Assembly (NCBI RefSeq): GCF_018614575.1
Contig: NZ_JAGGOJ010000035.1
Span: 1-64,000, forward strand
DNA: 64,000 bases
Origin: Streptomyces sp. ISL-10
GTDB lineage: Bacteria > Actinomycetota > Actinomycetes > Streptomycetales > Streptomycetaceae
Direction: 5' to 3'
The position numbers and the translations under genes are program-made. A model generated the notes under the pieces. It did not search any database and had not been told where the DNA came from. It saw only the letters and a list, made by a program, of their open reading frames with translations. Shown piece by piece: positions 34,382 through 41,871 of the stretch; within the stretch, counting starts at the first letter, position 1; each line of letters starts with the position of its first letter.

Positions 34382-35830
34382 CTAGCGCTCGGCGGCAATG
34401 CTGCCCGCGCGCTTGCGCACCAGGTACCAGCCGCCGACCAGCGCGGCCGCGATCAGCGGCAGGCAGTTGACGGTGGTGCGGCTGATGCCGCCGTCCATCC
34501 ACATCAGTACGAGGACGGAGGCGAGGAAGAACAGCGTGACGAGCTGGGTGTAGGGCGCCCAGGGCAGCTGGTAGCCGGGGCGGGTGACCCGGCCGTCCTT
34601 GGAACGGTGCCAGAACAGCAGTGAGCAGACCATGATCATGGCCCAGGTGCCGATGATGCCGATGGAGGCGAAGTTCAGCACGAGCTCGAAGGCGTCGCCG
34701 GGCATGACGTAGTTCAGGACGACGCCGAGCACGCCGAAGGCCGCGGTGAGCAGGATGCCGCCGTAGGGCACACCACCCTTGTTCATCACGCCGGTGAACT
34801 TCGGCGCGGAACCGGACATCGACATGGAGCGCAGGATGCGGCCGGTCGAGTACAGGCCCGAGTTCAGGCTGGACAGGGCCGCGGTGAGGACGACGAGGTT
34901 CATGACGCCGGCCGCGCCCGGGATGCCGAGCTTGTCGAAGACGGTGACGAAGGGGCTCTCGTCGCCGGAGTACGCGGTGTACGGCAGCAGCAGAGCGAGC
35001 AGCACGACCGAGCCGACGTAGAAGAGACCGACACGCCACATGATCGAGTTGATCGCCTTCGGCATGATCTTCTCGGGGTTCTCGGTCTCGCCGGCGGCGA
35101 CACCGCACAGCTCGACGGAGGCGTAGGCGAAGACGACGCCCTGGATCAGCAGCAGCATGGGCATGACGCCGCTGGGGAAGATGCCGCCGTTGTCGCCGAT
35201 GGTCGCGAGGCCCGGGGTGTGGCCGCCGATGTCGTGCGAGGTCACGACGAGGAAGATGCCGACGAGCATGAAGACGACGAGCGCGGCGACCTTGATGATC
35301 GCGAACCAGAACTCCATCTCGCCGAAGTACTTCACCGAGATGAGGTTGGCGGCGAGGACGACGGCGAGCGCGATCAGGGCGAGGACCCACTGCGGGACGT
35401 CGCTGAACATGGCCCAGAAGTGGGCGTAGGTCGCGGCCGCGGTGATGTCGGCGATGGCGGTCGTCGACCAGTTGAGGAAGTACAGCCAGCCGGCCGTGTA
35501 GGCGCCCTTCTCGCCCATGAACTCACGGGCATAGGAGACGAAGGCACCGGAGGAGGGCCGGTAGAGCACCAGCTCGCCGAGCGCGCGGACGACGAAGAAG
35601 GCGAAGACGCCACAGACCGCGTACGCGATGAAGAGGGACGGACCCGCGTTGGCCATACGGCCGCCGGCGCCGAGGAAGAGCCCCGTACCGATGGCGCCGC
35701 CGATGGCGATCATGTTGATGTGACGCGATTTGAGGTCCTTGCGGTACCCGGCGTCACCGGCGTCTACGTGGGGGGCGCCCGTCGCGGCGGCGACAGGCGT
35801 ATCGGCCGCAGCCATGGTGCGGTCAAGCAT
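34382..35830 (-). CDS. Amino-acid permease (APC family, AnsP/CycA-like)
   Basis: 482-residue membrane protein with twelve predicted helices. The APC signature starts helix 1, RHINMIAIGGAIGTGLFLGAG, and SYAREFMGEKGAYTAGWLYFLNW follows. It is a proton-coupled importer; similarity is greatest to asparagine and D-Ala/D-Ser/Gly permeases, but substrates in this branch are not predictable. Two possible starts, 35830 and 35815 (MAAAD); GAAGG lies about 12 nt before the first. A perfect palindrome at 35992-36009, about 160 bp upstream, is a possible control site. Convergent with the oxidase. Confidence 0.9.
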   Translation of the reverse strand: MLDRTMAAADTPVAAATGAPHVDAGDAGYRKDLKSRHINMIAIGGAIGTGLFLGAGGRMANAGPSLFIAYAVCGVFAFFVVRALGELVLYRPSSGAFVSYAREFMGEKGAYTAGWLYFLNWSTTAIADITAAATYAHFWAMFSDVPQWVLALIALAVVLAANLISVKYFGEMEFWFAIIKVAALVVFMLVGIFLVVTSHDIGGHTPGLATIGDNGGIFPSGVMPMLLLIQGVVFAYASVELCGVAAGETENPEKIMPKAINSIMWRVGLFYVGSVVLLALLLPYTAYSGDESPFVTVFDKLGIPGAAGVMNLVVLTAALSSLNSGLYSTGRILRSMSMSGSAPKFTGVMNKGGVPYGGILLTAAFGVLGVVLNYVMPGDAFELVLNFASIGIIGTWAMIMVCSLLFWHRSKDGRVTRPGYQLPWAPYTQLVTLFFLASVLVLMWMDGGISRTTVNCLPLIAAALVGGWYLVRKRAGSIAAER

Positions 35831-35991
35831 TGAGGTGTTCGCCTTCGTGAGGGGATGTGCGGTACCCGGCCGAACTGCCGGCGGCCTTCCCTGGTGGGGA
35901 GGGCGGTCGCCGGGGCATGGCCTCGAAGCCCAGGGGGCCTCAATGGCTCATGGTCAGGGCAACCCTGGGATTCTGGCAGTGGCCAACCTCA

Positions 35992-36009
35992 CTCAGATAC
36001 ATATCTGAG
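35992..36009. promoter_or_regulatory. 18-bp palindrome upstream of the permease
   Basis: CTCAGATA-CA-TATCTGAG: 8-bp arms, 2-nt centre, markedly AT-rich for this genome. A second overlapping inverted repeat, CTGA-N6-TCAG, follows at 36005-36018. It sits between the permease start and the gntR remnant and could serve the permease. Confidence 0.55.
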
Positions 36010-36053
36010 GTATTTCAGAGGTTTCGACAAGGTGAAGCAAGGATGCCACGGGC

Positions 36054-36343
36054 TCAGGCAGCCAGCCCATCCAGCTCTTCCAGCGCCCCCGCGGCGATCT
36101 CTCTCGTCAGGTTCCCCGCCCGGGGCGCATCGCCTTCGCGAACGGCTTCGGCGAGCCGCGCATGGAGCGTCACGGCCGCCGGGTCGGGGTCGTCGGACAT
36201 CACATGGTGGGGGGGTCCGGCCGGCCAGGACCTCGGCGACGACGTCGCCGAGCCGGGCGAACATCTCGTTGCCCGAGGCATTGAGCACGATCCGGTCGAA
36301 GGCGATGTCGTGCTGGAGGCAGCCCTGAAGCTGGTGGCCGCCT
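36054..36343 (-). pseudogene. Remnant of a GntR/FadR-type regulator (gntR-like), C-terminal part only
   Basis: The minus strand encodes an FCD-domain C-terminus: LQHDIAFDRIVLNASGNEMF, then ARLGDVVAEVLAGRT, and after a frame change HHVMSDDPDPAAVTLHARL...ALEELDGLAA, stop. The frame change is at a run of seven C (G on the plus strand, about 36210-36216); six would restore the frame. The DNA-binding half is absent, and the usual metal-ligand His of DIAFH is Asp. Its position beside gntK, as in S. coelicolor, suggests it was the gluconate operon repressor. Confidence 0.8.
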
Positions 36344-36442
36344 GTGTGTGAAGCCCTCGGCCTTCTGTGGTCATGGGGAGCGGGTACGGATGCCCGGGAC
36401 AAAAGCGTGACGCCCAAATCTCAGGATCTTGAATACGTCGTA

Positions 36443-36476
36443 CTTCATCGGTTTCATTGACGCAATGCCGATGAAG
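36443..36476. promoter_or_regulatory. Nested inverted repeat ahead of gntK
   Basis: CTTCATCGG (36443-36451) pairs with CCGATGAAG (36468-36476). Inside, CATTG (36455-36459) pairs with CAATG (36463-36467) around ACG, with TTT bulged on one side. It ends 14 bp before the gntK start. Either the operator of the lost repressor or a leader hairpin. Confidence 0.6.
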
Positions 36477-36490
36477 ACAGCGAGGCACCC

Positions 36491-37015
36491 ATGAGCACCC
36501 CCCACGTGGTTGTGGTGATGGGCGCGGCAGGGACCGGCAAGACCACAATCGGGCGCCTGCTCGCCGAACAGCTCGACGTTCCCTACGCCGAGGGCGACGA
36601 CTTCCACCCCGAGCCCAATATCGCCAAGATGTCGGCCGGTGTCCCGTTGAACGACTCGGACCGGGAGCCCTGGCTCGACGCGATCGGGCAGTGGGCGCAG
36701 GGCAGGGCGGGCCTCGGCGGAGTGGTCTCCAGCTCCGCGCTCAAGCGGGTCTACCGTGACAGGCTGAGGTCCGCCGCCCCGGATGCCGTCTTCCTCCACC
36801 TCACTGGCGACCGTGAGCTGATCGAACTGCGAATGCATGAGCGCAAGGGCCACTTCATGCCGACCGAGCTGCTGGAATCACAGTTCGCCACCCTGCAGCC
36901 GCTCGAGCGGGACGAGCCGGGCGTCGCCGTCGATGTCGGCGGCACCCCGGAAGAGGTCACTGAGCGGGCTCTCGCCGCGCTGCGCCGACTCGGCGAGAGT
37001 CACTCCTGCGGGTGA
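36491..37015 (+). CDS. gntK: Gluconokinase
   Basis: 174-residue ATP-dependent kinase converting D-gluconate to 6-phosphogluconate, feeding the pentose phosphate pathway. P-loop GAAGTGKTT at residues 11-19, then EGDDFHPEPNIAKMSAGVPLND, the GntK signature, and VSSSALKRVYRDRLR. HERKGHFMPTELLESQFATLQP fits the LID/substrate region. Full length and intact. In other streptomycetes it is flanked by gntR and the permease gntP; here gntR is a remnant and no permease follows, only a TnpB fragment. Gluconate must enter by another route, or the gene now serves internally made gluconate. Confidence 0.95.
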   Translation: MSTPHVVVVMGAAGTGKTTIGRLLAEQLDVPYAEGDDFHPEPNIAKMSAGVPLNDSDREPWLDAIGQWAQGRAGLGGVVSSSALKRVYRDRLRSAAPDAVFLHLTGDRELIELRMHERKGHFMPTELLESQFATLQPLERDEPGVAVDVGGTPEEVTERALAALRRLGESHSCG

Positions 37016-37020
37016 CGTGC

Positions 37021-37044
37021 TGACCTGTTGACCTGTTGACCTGT
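37021..37044 (+). repeat. Three perfect tandem copies of TGACCTGT
   Basis: An 8-bp unit three times in a row, 5 bp after the gntK stop and just before the TnpB remnant. Probably slippage; may mark the junction where the downstream part of the gluconate operon was lost. Confidence 0.9.
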
Positions 37045-37071
37045 TGAGCGTACGGACACGATTACGGACGC

Positions 37072-37338
37072 AGCGTGGCCGTTCGAAACCGGTCGTCTTC
37101 CGAGCGAGGTCTGGGCGGTAGGTTCACTGGCAGCCCGGACCAGCTCAAAATGCTCACCCGGTATCGGCGAGGCGAGTCGGACCTGGTGTGCCGGAACGGC
37201 AGGTGGTTCCTGATCGCGACGTGCGAGGTGCCGGAGCACCCCAGAACACAATCCGGTGGACTGGACTGGAACGGACCGCGGGATCGTGAACCGGCCCCCA
37301 CCTCGGACGGGGACAACCACTCCGGACGCCGCCTGAGC
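37072..37338 (+). pseudogene. Fragment of an IS200/IS605-type TnpB gene
   Basis: Plus-strand translation gives LGGRFTGSPDQLKMLTRYRR then GESDLVCRNGRWFLIATCEV, typical of the TnpB region before the first RuvC motif. After a frame change GTDRGIVN corresponds to GVDLGIVN, which carries the first RuvC Asp, and after a second change TSDGDNHSGRRLSRYR follows as in intact actinobacterial TnpB. About 90 of roughly 400 codons remain; start, remaining catalytic residues and zinc ribbon are gone. No TnpA, terminal palindrome or target duplication is recognisable. A fossil of a mobile element. Confidence 0.8.
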
Positions 37339-37351
37339 CGTTACCGCGATG

Positions 37352-38014
37352 TCACTCGTCCTTCAGCCACCTGGAGTGGTGGTCGCGGGCCCACCGGCGC
37401 TCGACCGACCCGGTGCGCATGCCTCGGCGTGCCTCCGGGTCGGCGAGCGCCATCGCGATGTGTCCGGCCAGTGCGATCCCGACCGCCAGCGAAAGCCAGT
37501 CGTGCACGAACGTCGCGCCGGTGCGCCACACCAGCGGGGCGAGATCGGTGAACCCCATCAGAAGTCCGGTGCCGAGCATGACCAGGATCGCGCCCGCGAT
37601 CCAGGCCGCGTAGATCTTCTGTCCGGCGTTGAACTTCCCCGCCGGGCGGGACGCGGGCCGGTGGTCCCGGCGGCGTACGGCACGCAGCCAGGTGCGGTCG
37701 TGCGGGCCGAAGCGGTTCAGCCGGCGCAGGTCCGCGCGGAACGCGGGCGAGGCGAGGCCGAACAGGAACGGCACCGGGAGCAGAACCCCCGCCCACTCAT
37801 GGACGGTGACCACGAGGTGGCGGCGGCCGACGAGTTCGGCGATCTGCGGCACGTACAGGGCGGCGGCGGTCACGACGCAGGTGAGCATCAGCGCGGCGGT
37901 GGTGCGGTGCACCCAGCGCTCGGCGCGGCTGAACCGGCGTACGCGGACGGGTGGTTCAGCCGGTGGGGGTGTCGCTGCGGCCGTTGGACCGGCCGACCCA
38001 GGCGTCGACGTCAT
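37352..38014 (-). CDS. Cytochrome b561/b6-type membrane protein, partner of the molybdoenzyme
   Basis: 220-residue integral membrane protein with four or five helices and His residues placed for haem b: RWVHRTTAALML, VTVHEWAGVLLPVPF, TFVHDWLSLAVG and AGHIAMAL. It would anchor and exchange electrons with the oxidoreductase encoded immediately upstream, whose reading frame it overlaps by 59 bp. The start at 38014 has GGAGGAG upstream. A basic C-terminal tail follows the last helix. The pairing resembles MsrPQ/YedYZ systems, though the membrane protein is not YedZ-like in detail. Confidence 0.83.
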   Translation of the reverse strand: MTSTPGSAGPTAAATPPPAEPPVRVRRFSRAERWVHRTTAALMLTCVVTAAALYVPQIAELVGRRHLVVTVHEWAGVLLPVPFLFGLASPAFRADLRRLNRFGPHDRTWLRAVRRRDHRPASRPAGKFNAGQKIYAAWIAGAILVMLGTGLLMGFTDLAPLVWRTGATFVHDWLSLAVGIALAGHIAMALADPEARRGMRTGSVERRWARDHHSRWLKDE

Positions 38015-38717
38015 AGCCGCGCTCCTCCCAGTAACCGGGTCGTACACGCGAGGTGACGGTGATCCCGGAGAGCCATTTCGCCGACTTGTAGAAGTACATC
38101 GGCGCGACATAGAGGCGGGCGGGGCCGCCGTGTGCATGACTGAGCGGCTTGTCCTGCATACGCAGGGCGACCAGCACGTCGTCGCGGCGGGCCTGCGGGA
38201 GGGTGAGGCTCTCGCTGTACGTGCCGTCGAAGCAGGTGAACCGGACGGCCCTGCCCTCCGGGCGGACCCCGGCAGCCTCCAGCAGCAGCGACAGCCGCAC
38301 GCCTTCGAACGGTGTGTCGGGCACACGCCAGCCGGTCACGCACTGCACATCGCGAACGATCCGGGTCTGCGGGAGGGCCCGAAGGCCGGCGAGGGTGTAG
38401 GTGGCGGGGCGTTCGACGAGGCCGTCGACGGCGAGGCGGTAATCGGCGCCGTCCCGGTGGGGGACGGATGAGGCGACCGAGTAGTAGCGGAAGCCTCCGC
38501 CGTTGGGCAGCAACTGGGTGAGACCGGTGGGGTCCCTGTCGGCCGCGGAGCCGAGGAACGATTCGAGCCCGCGCTGGAGTTGGGGCGCGGCGGCGACCGA
38601 TGCGGCGCCGAGGCCGAGCATGCCGAGCACCAGGCGGCGACCGACGGGCGTGCCTGTCGTGCCGTCGGCATCCTCGCCGGGCCGGGCGCGATCGGGGTCC
38701 CCCTCGTGTGTGGTCAC
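37956..38717 (-). CDS. Molybdopterin-dependent oxidoreductase, YedY/sulfite-oxidase fold
   Basis: 253 residues. An N-terminal membrane or export segment with paired Arg (GRRLVLGMLGLGAASVAAA) precedes a sulfite-oxidase-type molybdopterin domain. The Mo-ligating Cys is in RDVQCVTGWRV, and SHAHGGPARLYVAPMYFYKSAKWL is the conserved substrate/cofactor loop. Likely located outside the membrane with the cytochrome b protein as electron partner; in E. coli the related MsrP repairs oxidised methionine. The GTG start at 38717 has AAGGG almost touching it, so the true start may differ slightly. Overlaps the next gene, indicating coupling. Confidence 0.86.
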   Translation of the reverse strand: MTTHEGDPDRARPGEDADGTTGTPVGRRLVLGMLGLGAASVAAAPQLQRGLESFLGSAADRDPTGLTQLLPNGGGFRYYSVASSVPHRDGADYRLAVDGLVERPATYTLAGLRALPQTRIVRDVQCVTGWRVPDTPFEGVRLSLLLEAAGVRPEGRAVRFTCFDGTYSESLTLPQARRDDVLVALRMQDKPLSHAHGGPARLYVAPMYFYKSAKWLSGITVTSRVRPGYWEERGYDVDAWVGRSNGRSDTPTG

Positions 38718-39024
38718 CCTTCGATTCGAGCACGTCGCCGGCCCAGGGGCCAGGGGATCACGCGGTACGTCAGACTTCCGTCACACTCCTCCCGTCGGCC
38801 GGGGCGTGTCGGCTCGGGTGTGGGCGGACGGTACGGGAGGGCCTCCTCCCGGCCGCCCGGAGTGGGAACCTCCGTTTCCCCTCCGACCTCTCGTATGCAT
38901 GCCACCTCCTCTGCTACGTTCCGGTCTGCCTCCCGGCGGCACGGCGCGGGCCACCTTCCGCTGACGTCCCGCGAGGCCGCACCCGCCGCACCGGTGCGGC
39001 CTCGCGCAGTGCTTGGATGGCTCC
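38718..39024. other. 307-bp divergent gap with leader hairpin before the NUDIX gene
   Basis: Separates the molybdoenzyme from the NUDIX gene. At 38971-39005 a perfect 13-bp hairpin, GCGAGGCCGCACC / GGTGCGGCCTCGC with a 9-nt loop, ends 19 bp before the NUDIX start. A 21-codon frame (38899-38964) lies just upstream of it. The hairpin could be a terminator for a short transcript or an attenuator. Confidence 0.55.
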
Positions 39025-39555
39025 ATGGCTCCGGCAGACAATCCCGCGGAAGAGATCCTCGACATCGTCGACGAACAGGACCGGGTGATCGGACGGGCCC
39101 CGCGCGGCGAGGCGTACGCGCGGGGCCTGCGGCACCGGTGCGTGTTCGTCCTCGCACGGGACGGGGACGGGCGGGTCTTCGTGCACCGGCGCACCGCCAC
39201 CAAGCTCGTCTTCCCCTCCCTGTACGACATGTTCGTCGGCGGTGTCGTGGGCGCGGGTGAGACGTACGACGACGCCGCGCTGCGCGAGGCCGAGGAGGAG
39301 CTCGGGGTGAGCGGCCTGCCGCGCCCCGTACCGCTGTTCACGTTCCTGTACGAGGGGTCCGGCGACCCCGTGCAGACCTGGTGGTCGTACCTCTACGAGG
39401 TGCGGTGCACCCTCCCGGTGAATCCGCAGGTGGAGGAGGTCGCCTGGCACGGCTTCCTCACGGACGCCGAGCTGGAGGCACGCCTGCGCGAGTGGGAGTG
39501 GGTGCCGGACGGCCTCGCCGCGTACGAGCGGCTGAGGGCCCACCGGGCGGCGTGA
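39025..39555 (+). CDS. NUDIX hydrolase (IPP isomerase-like subgroup)
   Basis: 176-residue NUDIX enzyme hydrolysing a nucleoside diphosphate-linked substrate or acting on an isoprenoid-like diphosphate. The NUDIX box is complete: GAGETYDDAALREAEEELGV (G-x5-E-x7-REAxEELGV). N-terminal EILDIVDEQDRVIGRAPRGEAYARG and HRCVFVLARD...VFVHRRT resemble the YfcD/IPP-isomerase-like group. The ATG at 39025 has no ribosome site; a leaderless transcript is possible. Two DUF202 genes follow on the same strand 22 bp later. Confidence 0.9.
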   Translation: MAPADNPAEEILDIVDEQDRVIGRAPRGEAYARGLRHRCVFVLARDGDGRVFVHRRTATKLVFPSLYDMFVGGVVGAGETYDDAALREAEEELGVSGLPRPVPLFTFLYEGSGDPVQTWWSYLYEVRCTLPVNPQVEEVAWHGFLTDAELEARLREWEWVPDGLAAYERLRAHRAA

Positions 39556-39577
39556 CGCCGCGGGTAGGGTGCCGAGC

Positions 39578-39967
39578 GTGAGCGACTTCGTACAGAGCCT
39601 GCGCCTCTGGTTCGCACCCCGGCGGATACGGGAGGAGGGCGAGACGCCCGACTACCGCTTCTCGCTCGCCAACGAGCGGACGTTCCTGGCATGGATCCGC
39701 ACGGCCCTGGCGCTCATCGGCGGCGGCTTCGCCGTCGACCAGTTCCTGCCGGATCTGCGCTGGGGCGTCCGGGCGGGTCTCGCGCTCGCGCTGATCGGGA
39801 CGGGCGCAGCGTGCGCCGTGCGCGCCGTGAACCACTGGGTGCGCTGCGAGCGGGCGATGCGCCGGGGCGAGGACCTGCCGGTGTCCCGCTTCCCGGCGCT
39901 GCTGGCGCTGCTGGTCGCGGTCGTGTCCCTTGCCATGGTGGTGGTCGTTTCCTGGGGCGACGTGTGA
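39578..39967 (+). CDS. DUF202 membrane protein (YidH-like)
   Basis: 129 residues with three transmembrane helices (ALALIGGGFAVDQFL, GLALALIGTGAACAV, LLALLVAVVSLAMVVVV) and the DUF202 signature LANERTFLAWIRTALALI. Function unknown; related proteins are found in bacteria and, fused to SPX domains, in yeast vacuolar complexes. The GTG start at 39578 has AGGG 9 nt upstream; GTG at 39569 is an alternative. It overlaps the next DUF202 gene by 4 bp, so the two probably form a membrane complex. Confidence 0.85.
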   Translation: MSDFVQSLRLWFAPRRIREEGETPDYRFSLANERTFLAWIRTALALIGGGFAVDQFLPDLRWGVRAGLALALIGTGAACAVRAVNHWVRCERAMRRGEDLPVSRFPALLALLVAVVSLAMVVVVSWGDV

Positions 39968-40260
39968 CGGCCCCTGAGCGGGATCCGGGGCTGCAGCCTG
40001 AGCGGACCCGCCTCGCGTGGCGGCGGACCACCTTGGCCTGCACGGTAGTGGCGGTCCTCGCTGCCCGGCAGGCCACGGGGGACGTATGGCCGGCGGCCGG
40101 ACTGAGCGTCGCCGCGTGGCTCGGTTTCCTGGCGGTGGCGCACCGGCGCATCGGGGCGATGGACGCCGCCCGGCCGCCCGCGCTGTCGCTGCGGGGCGCG
40201 GTCGCCGCGGTGGGGTGCGTCCTGGCGCTGGCCGCGTTCGCCGTCGCGATCGTGACCTGA
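39964..40260 (+). CDS. Second DUF202 membrane protein
   Basis: 98 residues with the shorter DUF202 motif PERTRLAWRRTTLACTVV and three predicted helices. The GTG start overlaps the preceding stop (GTGA). Paired DUF202 genes of unequal length are common in actinomycetes, which suggests a heteromeric complex; no activity is known. Confidence 0.83.
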   Translation: MTAPERDPGLQPERTRLAWRRTTLACTVVAVLAARQATGDVWPAAGLSVAAWLGFLAVAHRRIGAMDAARPPALSLRGAVAAVGCVLALAAFAVAIVT

Positions 40261-40398
40261 GGGCCCGGAGCGCGCGGTGTCCGGCCCCGGGCGGGTTCGG
40301 TGACGCGTTCGTACGGCCCGTTGTCCGGCCCCGGGCGGGGGGCGGCGACTAGCCTGGAATGTGCAGATCACCGCAAACCGGACTTCAAGGGGAGCGCC

Positions 40399-40695
40399 AT
40401 GACCGTCCTCCACCACGAGCACCCCACCCACGAGCACACACACGGGCCGTCCTGCGGACACACCGAGGTACCGCACGGCGACCACGTCGACTACGCGCAC
40501 GACGGACATCTGCACCGCGAGCACTCCGGACACTGGGACGAATGCGAGCCCGGCGAGCACGTCACGCACAGCGGCCACACCCATGGGCACGGCGCCGACT
40601 GCGGGCATCCCGCCGTGGCGCACGGGGACCACGTCGACTACATCCACGACGGGCACCGGCACGCCGAGCACGACGGCCACTGGGACGATCACTGA
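40399..40695 (+). CDS. His-rich putative metal-binding protein with internal duplication
   Basis: 98 residues, more than a quarter His, also rich in Asp and Gly. It consists of two tandem modules: HTHGPSCGHTEVPHGDHVDY and following, then HTHGHGADCGHPAVAHGDHV and following, each with HTHG, one Cys, HGDHVDY, HDGH and GHWD. No signal peptide is visible, so it is probably a cytoplasmic Zn/Ni/Cu buffer or chaperone. GGGGAG precedes the ATG. Sits alone between the DUF202 pair and an MBL hydrolase on the same strand; no metal-regulator box recognised upstream. Confidence 0.82.
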   Translation: MTVLHHEHPTHEHTHGPSCGHTEVPHGDHVDYAHDGHLHREHSGHWDECEPGEHVTHSGHTHGHGADCGHPAVAHGDHVDYIHDGHRHAEHDGHWDDH

Positions 40696-40778
40696 CCGAC
40701 GTTCGACTGTTCCCCGGACGGGCGCCCACTGGCAGGCTCTGAACGTCACTTCGACCAGTCCGACAGGGGGGTCCAGGG

Positions 40779-41693
40779 TTGCCTGCCACTGAGCCGTACA
40801 CCGTCCAGCTCGCACCAGAGGTCCACGCCTACGTCCAGCCCGACGGGGGCTGGTGCCTGAACAACGCGGGATTCGTCACCGACGGGGAATCGACCCTCCT
40901 CGTCGACACGGCGGCCACCGAGCGGCGTGCCCGCGCCCTGCGGGAGGCGCTGCTGGCGACCGGCGCGCCGCTCCCCCGCACCGTCGTCAACACCCACCAC
41001 CACGGCGACCACACCTACGGCAACGGGGTGTTCCTGCCCGAGGCCGTGGTGATCGGGCACGACGCCTGTCGCCGCGAGGTGCTGGCCGCGGGCCATCAAC
41101 TGCATCTGATCTGGCCGCAGACCGATTTCGGCGACATCCGGATCACCGCGCCCACCGTGACCTACCGCGACCGGCTCACCGTCCACGTCGGGCACATCGA
41201 GGTGCGGCTGATCCACCCGGGCGGTGTCGCCCACACACCGGGCGACACGGTCGCGCATCTGCCCCGGCAGAAGGTGGTGTTCACGGGCGATCTGATCTTT
41301 CAGGGCGGCACGCCGTTCATCCCCATGGGGTCGCTGAGCGGTTCTCTGCGGGCACTCGACGTGCTGCGCTCCCTCGACGCGGAGACGGTCGTCCCCGGGC
41401 ACGGCCCGATCACCGACCCGTCGGCGTACGACGCGACCGAGCGCTACCTCCGGTTCGTGGCCGAGCTGGCCGAGGAGGGGCACGCCGAGGGACTCACCCC
41501 GCTGCAGACCGCGCGCGGGGCCGATCTGGGCGCGTTCGGGGAACTACGCGAGAGCGAGCGGCTGGTGGCGAATCTGCACCGGGCGTACGCCGAGCTCGAC
41601 GGACTCCCGGAGGGCTCGCCGCTCGATCCCGCGGTCGTCTTCGCGGACATGGAGGCGATGAACGGCGGGATCGCGGTGGCCTGCCACGCCTGA
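40779..41693 (+). CDS. MBL-fold metallohydrolase (cyclase/glyoxalase-like)
   Basis: 304-residue metallo-beta-lactamase fold. The metal motif HxHxDH appears as THHHGDHTYG near residue 75; later ligands are His in PGGVAHTPGD, Asp in VVFTGDLIFQGG, and His in VVPGHGP. Sequence around QPDGGWCLNNAGFV suggests the subgroup often annotated as SoxH-like or quinoprotein-relay hydrolases. The substrate is unknown. The TTG start at 40779 has GGGGGG about 8 nt upstream. Followed by a hairpin terminator, so separate from the APH/ACAD operon. Confidence 0.87.
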   Translation: MPATEPYTVQLAPEVHAYVQPDGGWCLNNAGFVTDGESTLLVDTAATERRARALREALLATGAPLPRTVVNTHHHGDHTYGNGVFLPEAVVIGHDACRREVLAAGHQLHLIWPQTDFGDIRITAPTVTYRDRLTVHVGHIEVRLIHPGGVAHTPGDTVAHLPRQKVVFTGDLIFQGGTPFIPMGSLSGSLRALDVLRSLDAETVVPGHGPITDPSAYDATERYLRFVAELAEEGHAEGLTPLQTARGADLGAFGELRESERLVANLHRAYAELDGLPEGSPLDPAVVFADMEAMNGGIAVACHA

Positions 41694-41715
41694 CCGCGCC
41701 CCCGGCCTCGCCGGA

Positions 41716-41752
41716 CGCGCCCGGCCCGGGTATGCGCCCCGGCCCGGGCGCG
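41716..41752 (+). terminator. Terminator after the MBL-fold gene
   Basis: 15-bp stem with one mismatch (41716-41730 and 41738-41752), 7-nt loop, followed by CCTTTGC. Starts 23 bp after the stop codon. Confidence 0.75.
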
Positions 41753-41797
41753 CCTTTGCATGTGATCCACGCATCGGTTCAGCGGGCGCACTGGACG

Positions 41798-41815
41798 ACA
41801 TACCGACTGGTCGGT
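41798..41815. promoter_or_regulatory. Operator-like palindrome, site 1 of 3, ahead of the APH/ACAD operon
   Basis: ACATACCGACTGGTCGGT: perfect arms ACCGAC and GTCGGT around a 2-nt centre, 56 bp before the start codon. The same sequence family recurs at 47949-47966 (reverse strand) and 61788-61803. Resembles TetR-family operators such as the published PaaR consensus of C. glutamicum, as I recall it. Confidence 0.7.
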
Positions 41816-41871
41816 CATCATGAACGCGATCGTCAGGACGACGACCAGGACCGCCTCCGGAGGTGCGCACC

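Noticed and set aside
36487..37351. Complete insertion sequence at the TnpB fragment
   Set aside because: Only about 90 codons remain. No TnpA, no terminal palindromes and no intact catalytic set were found.
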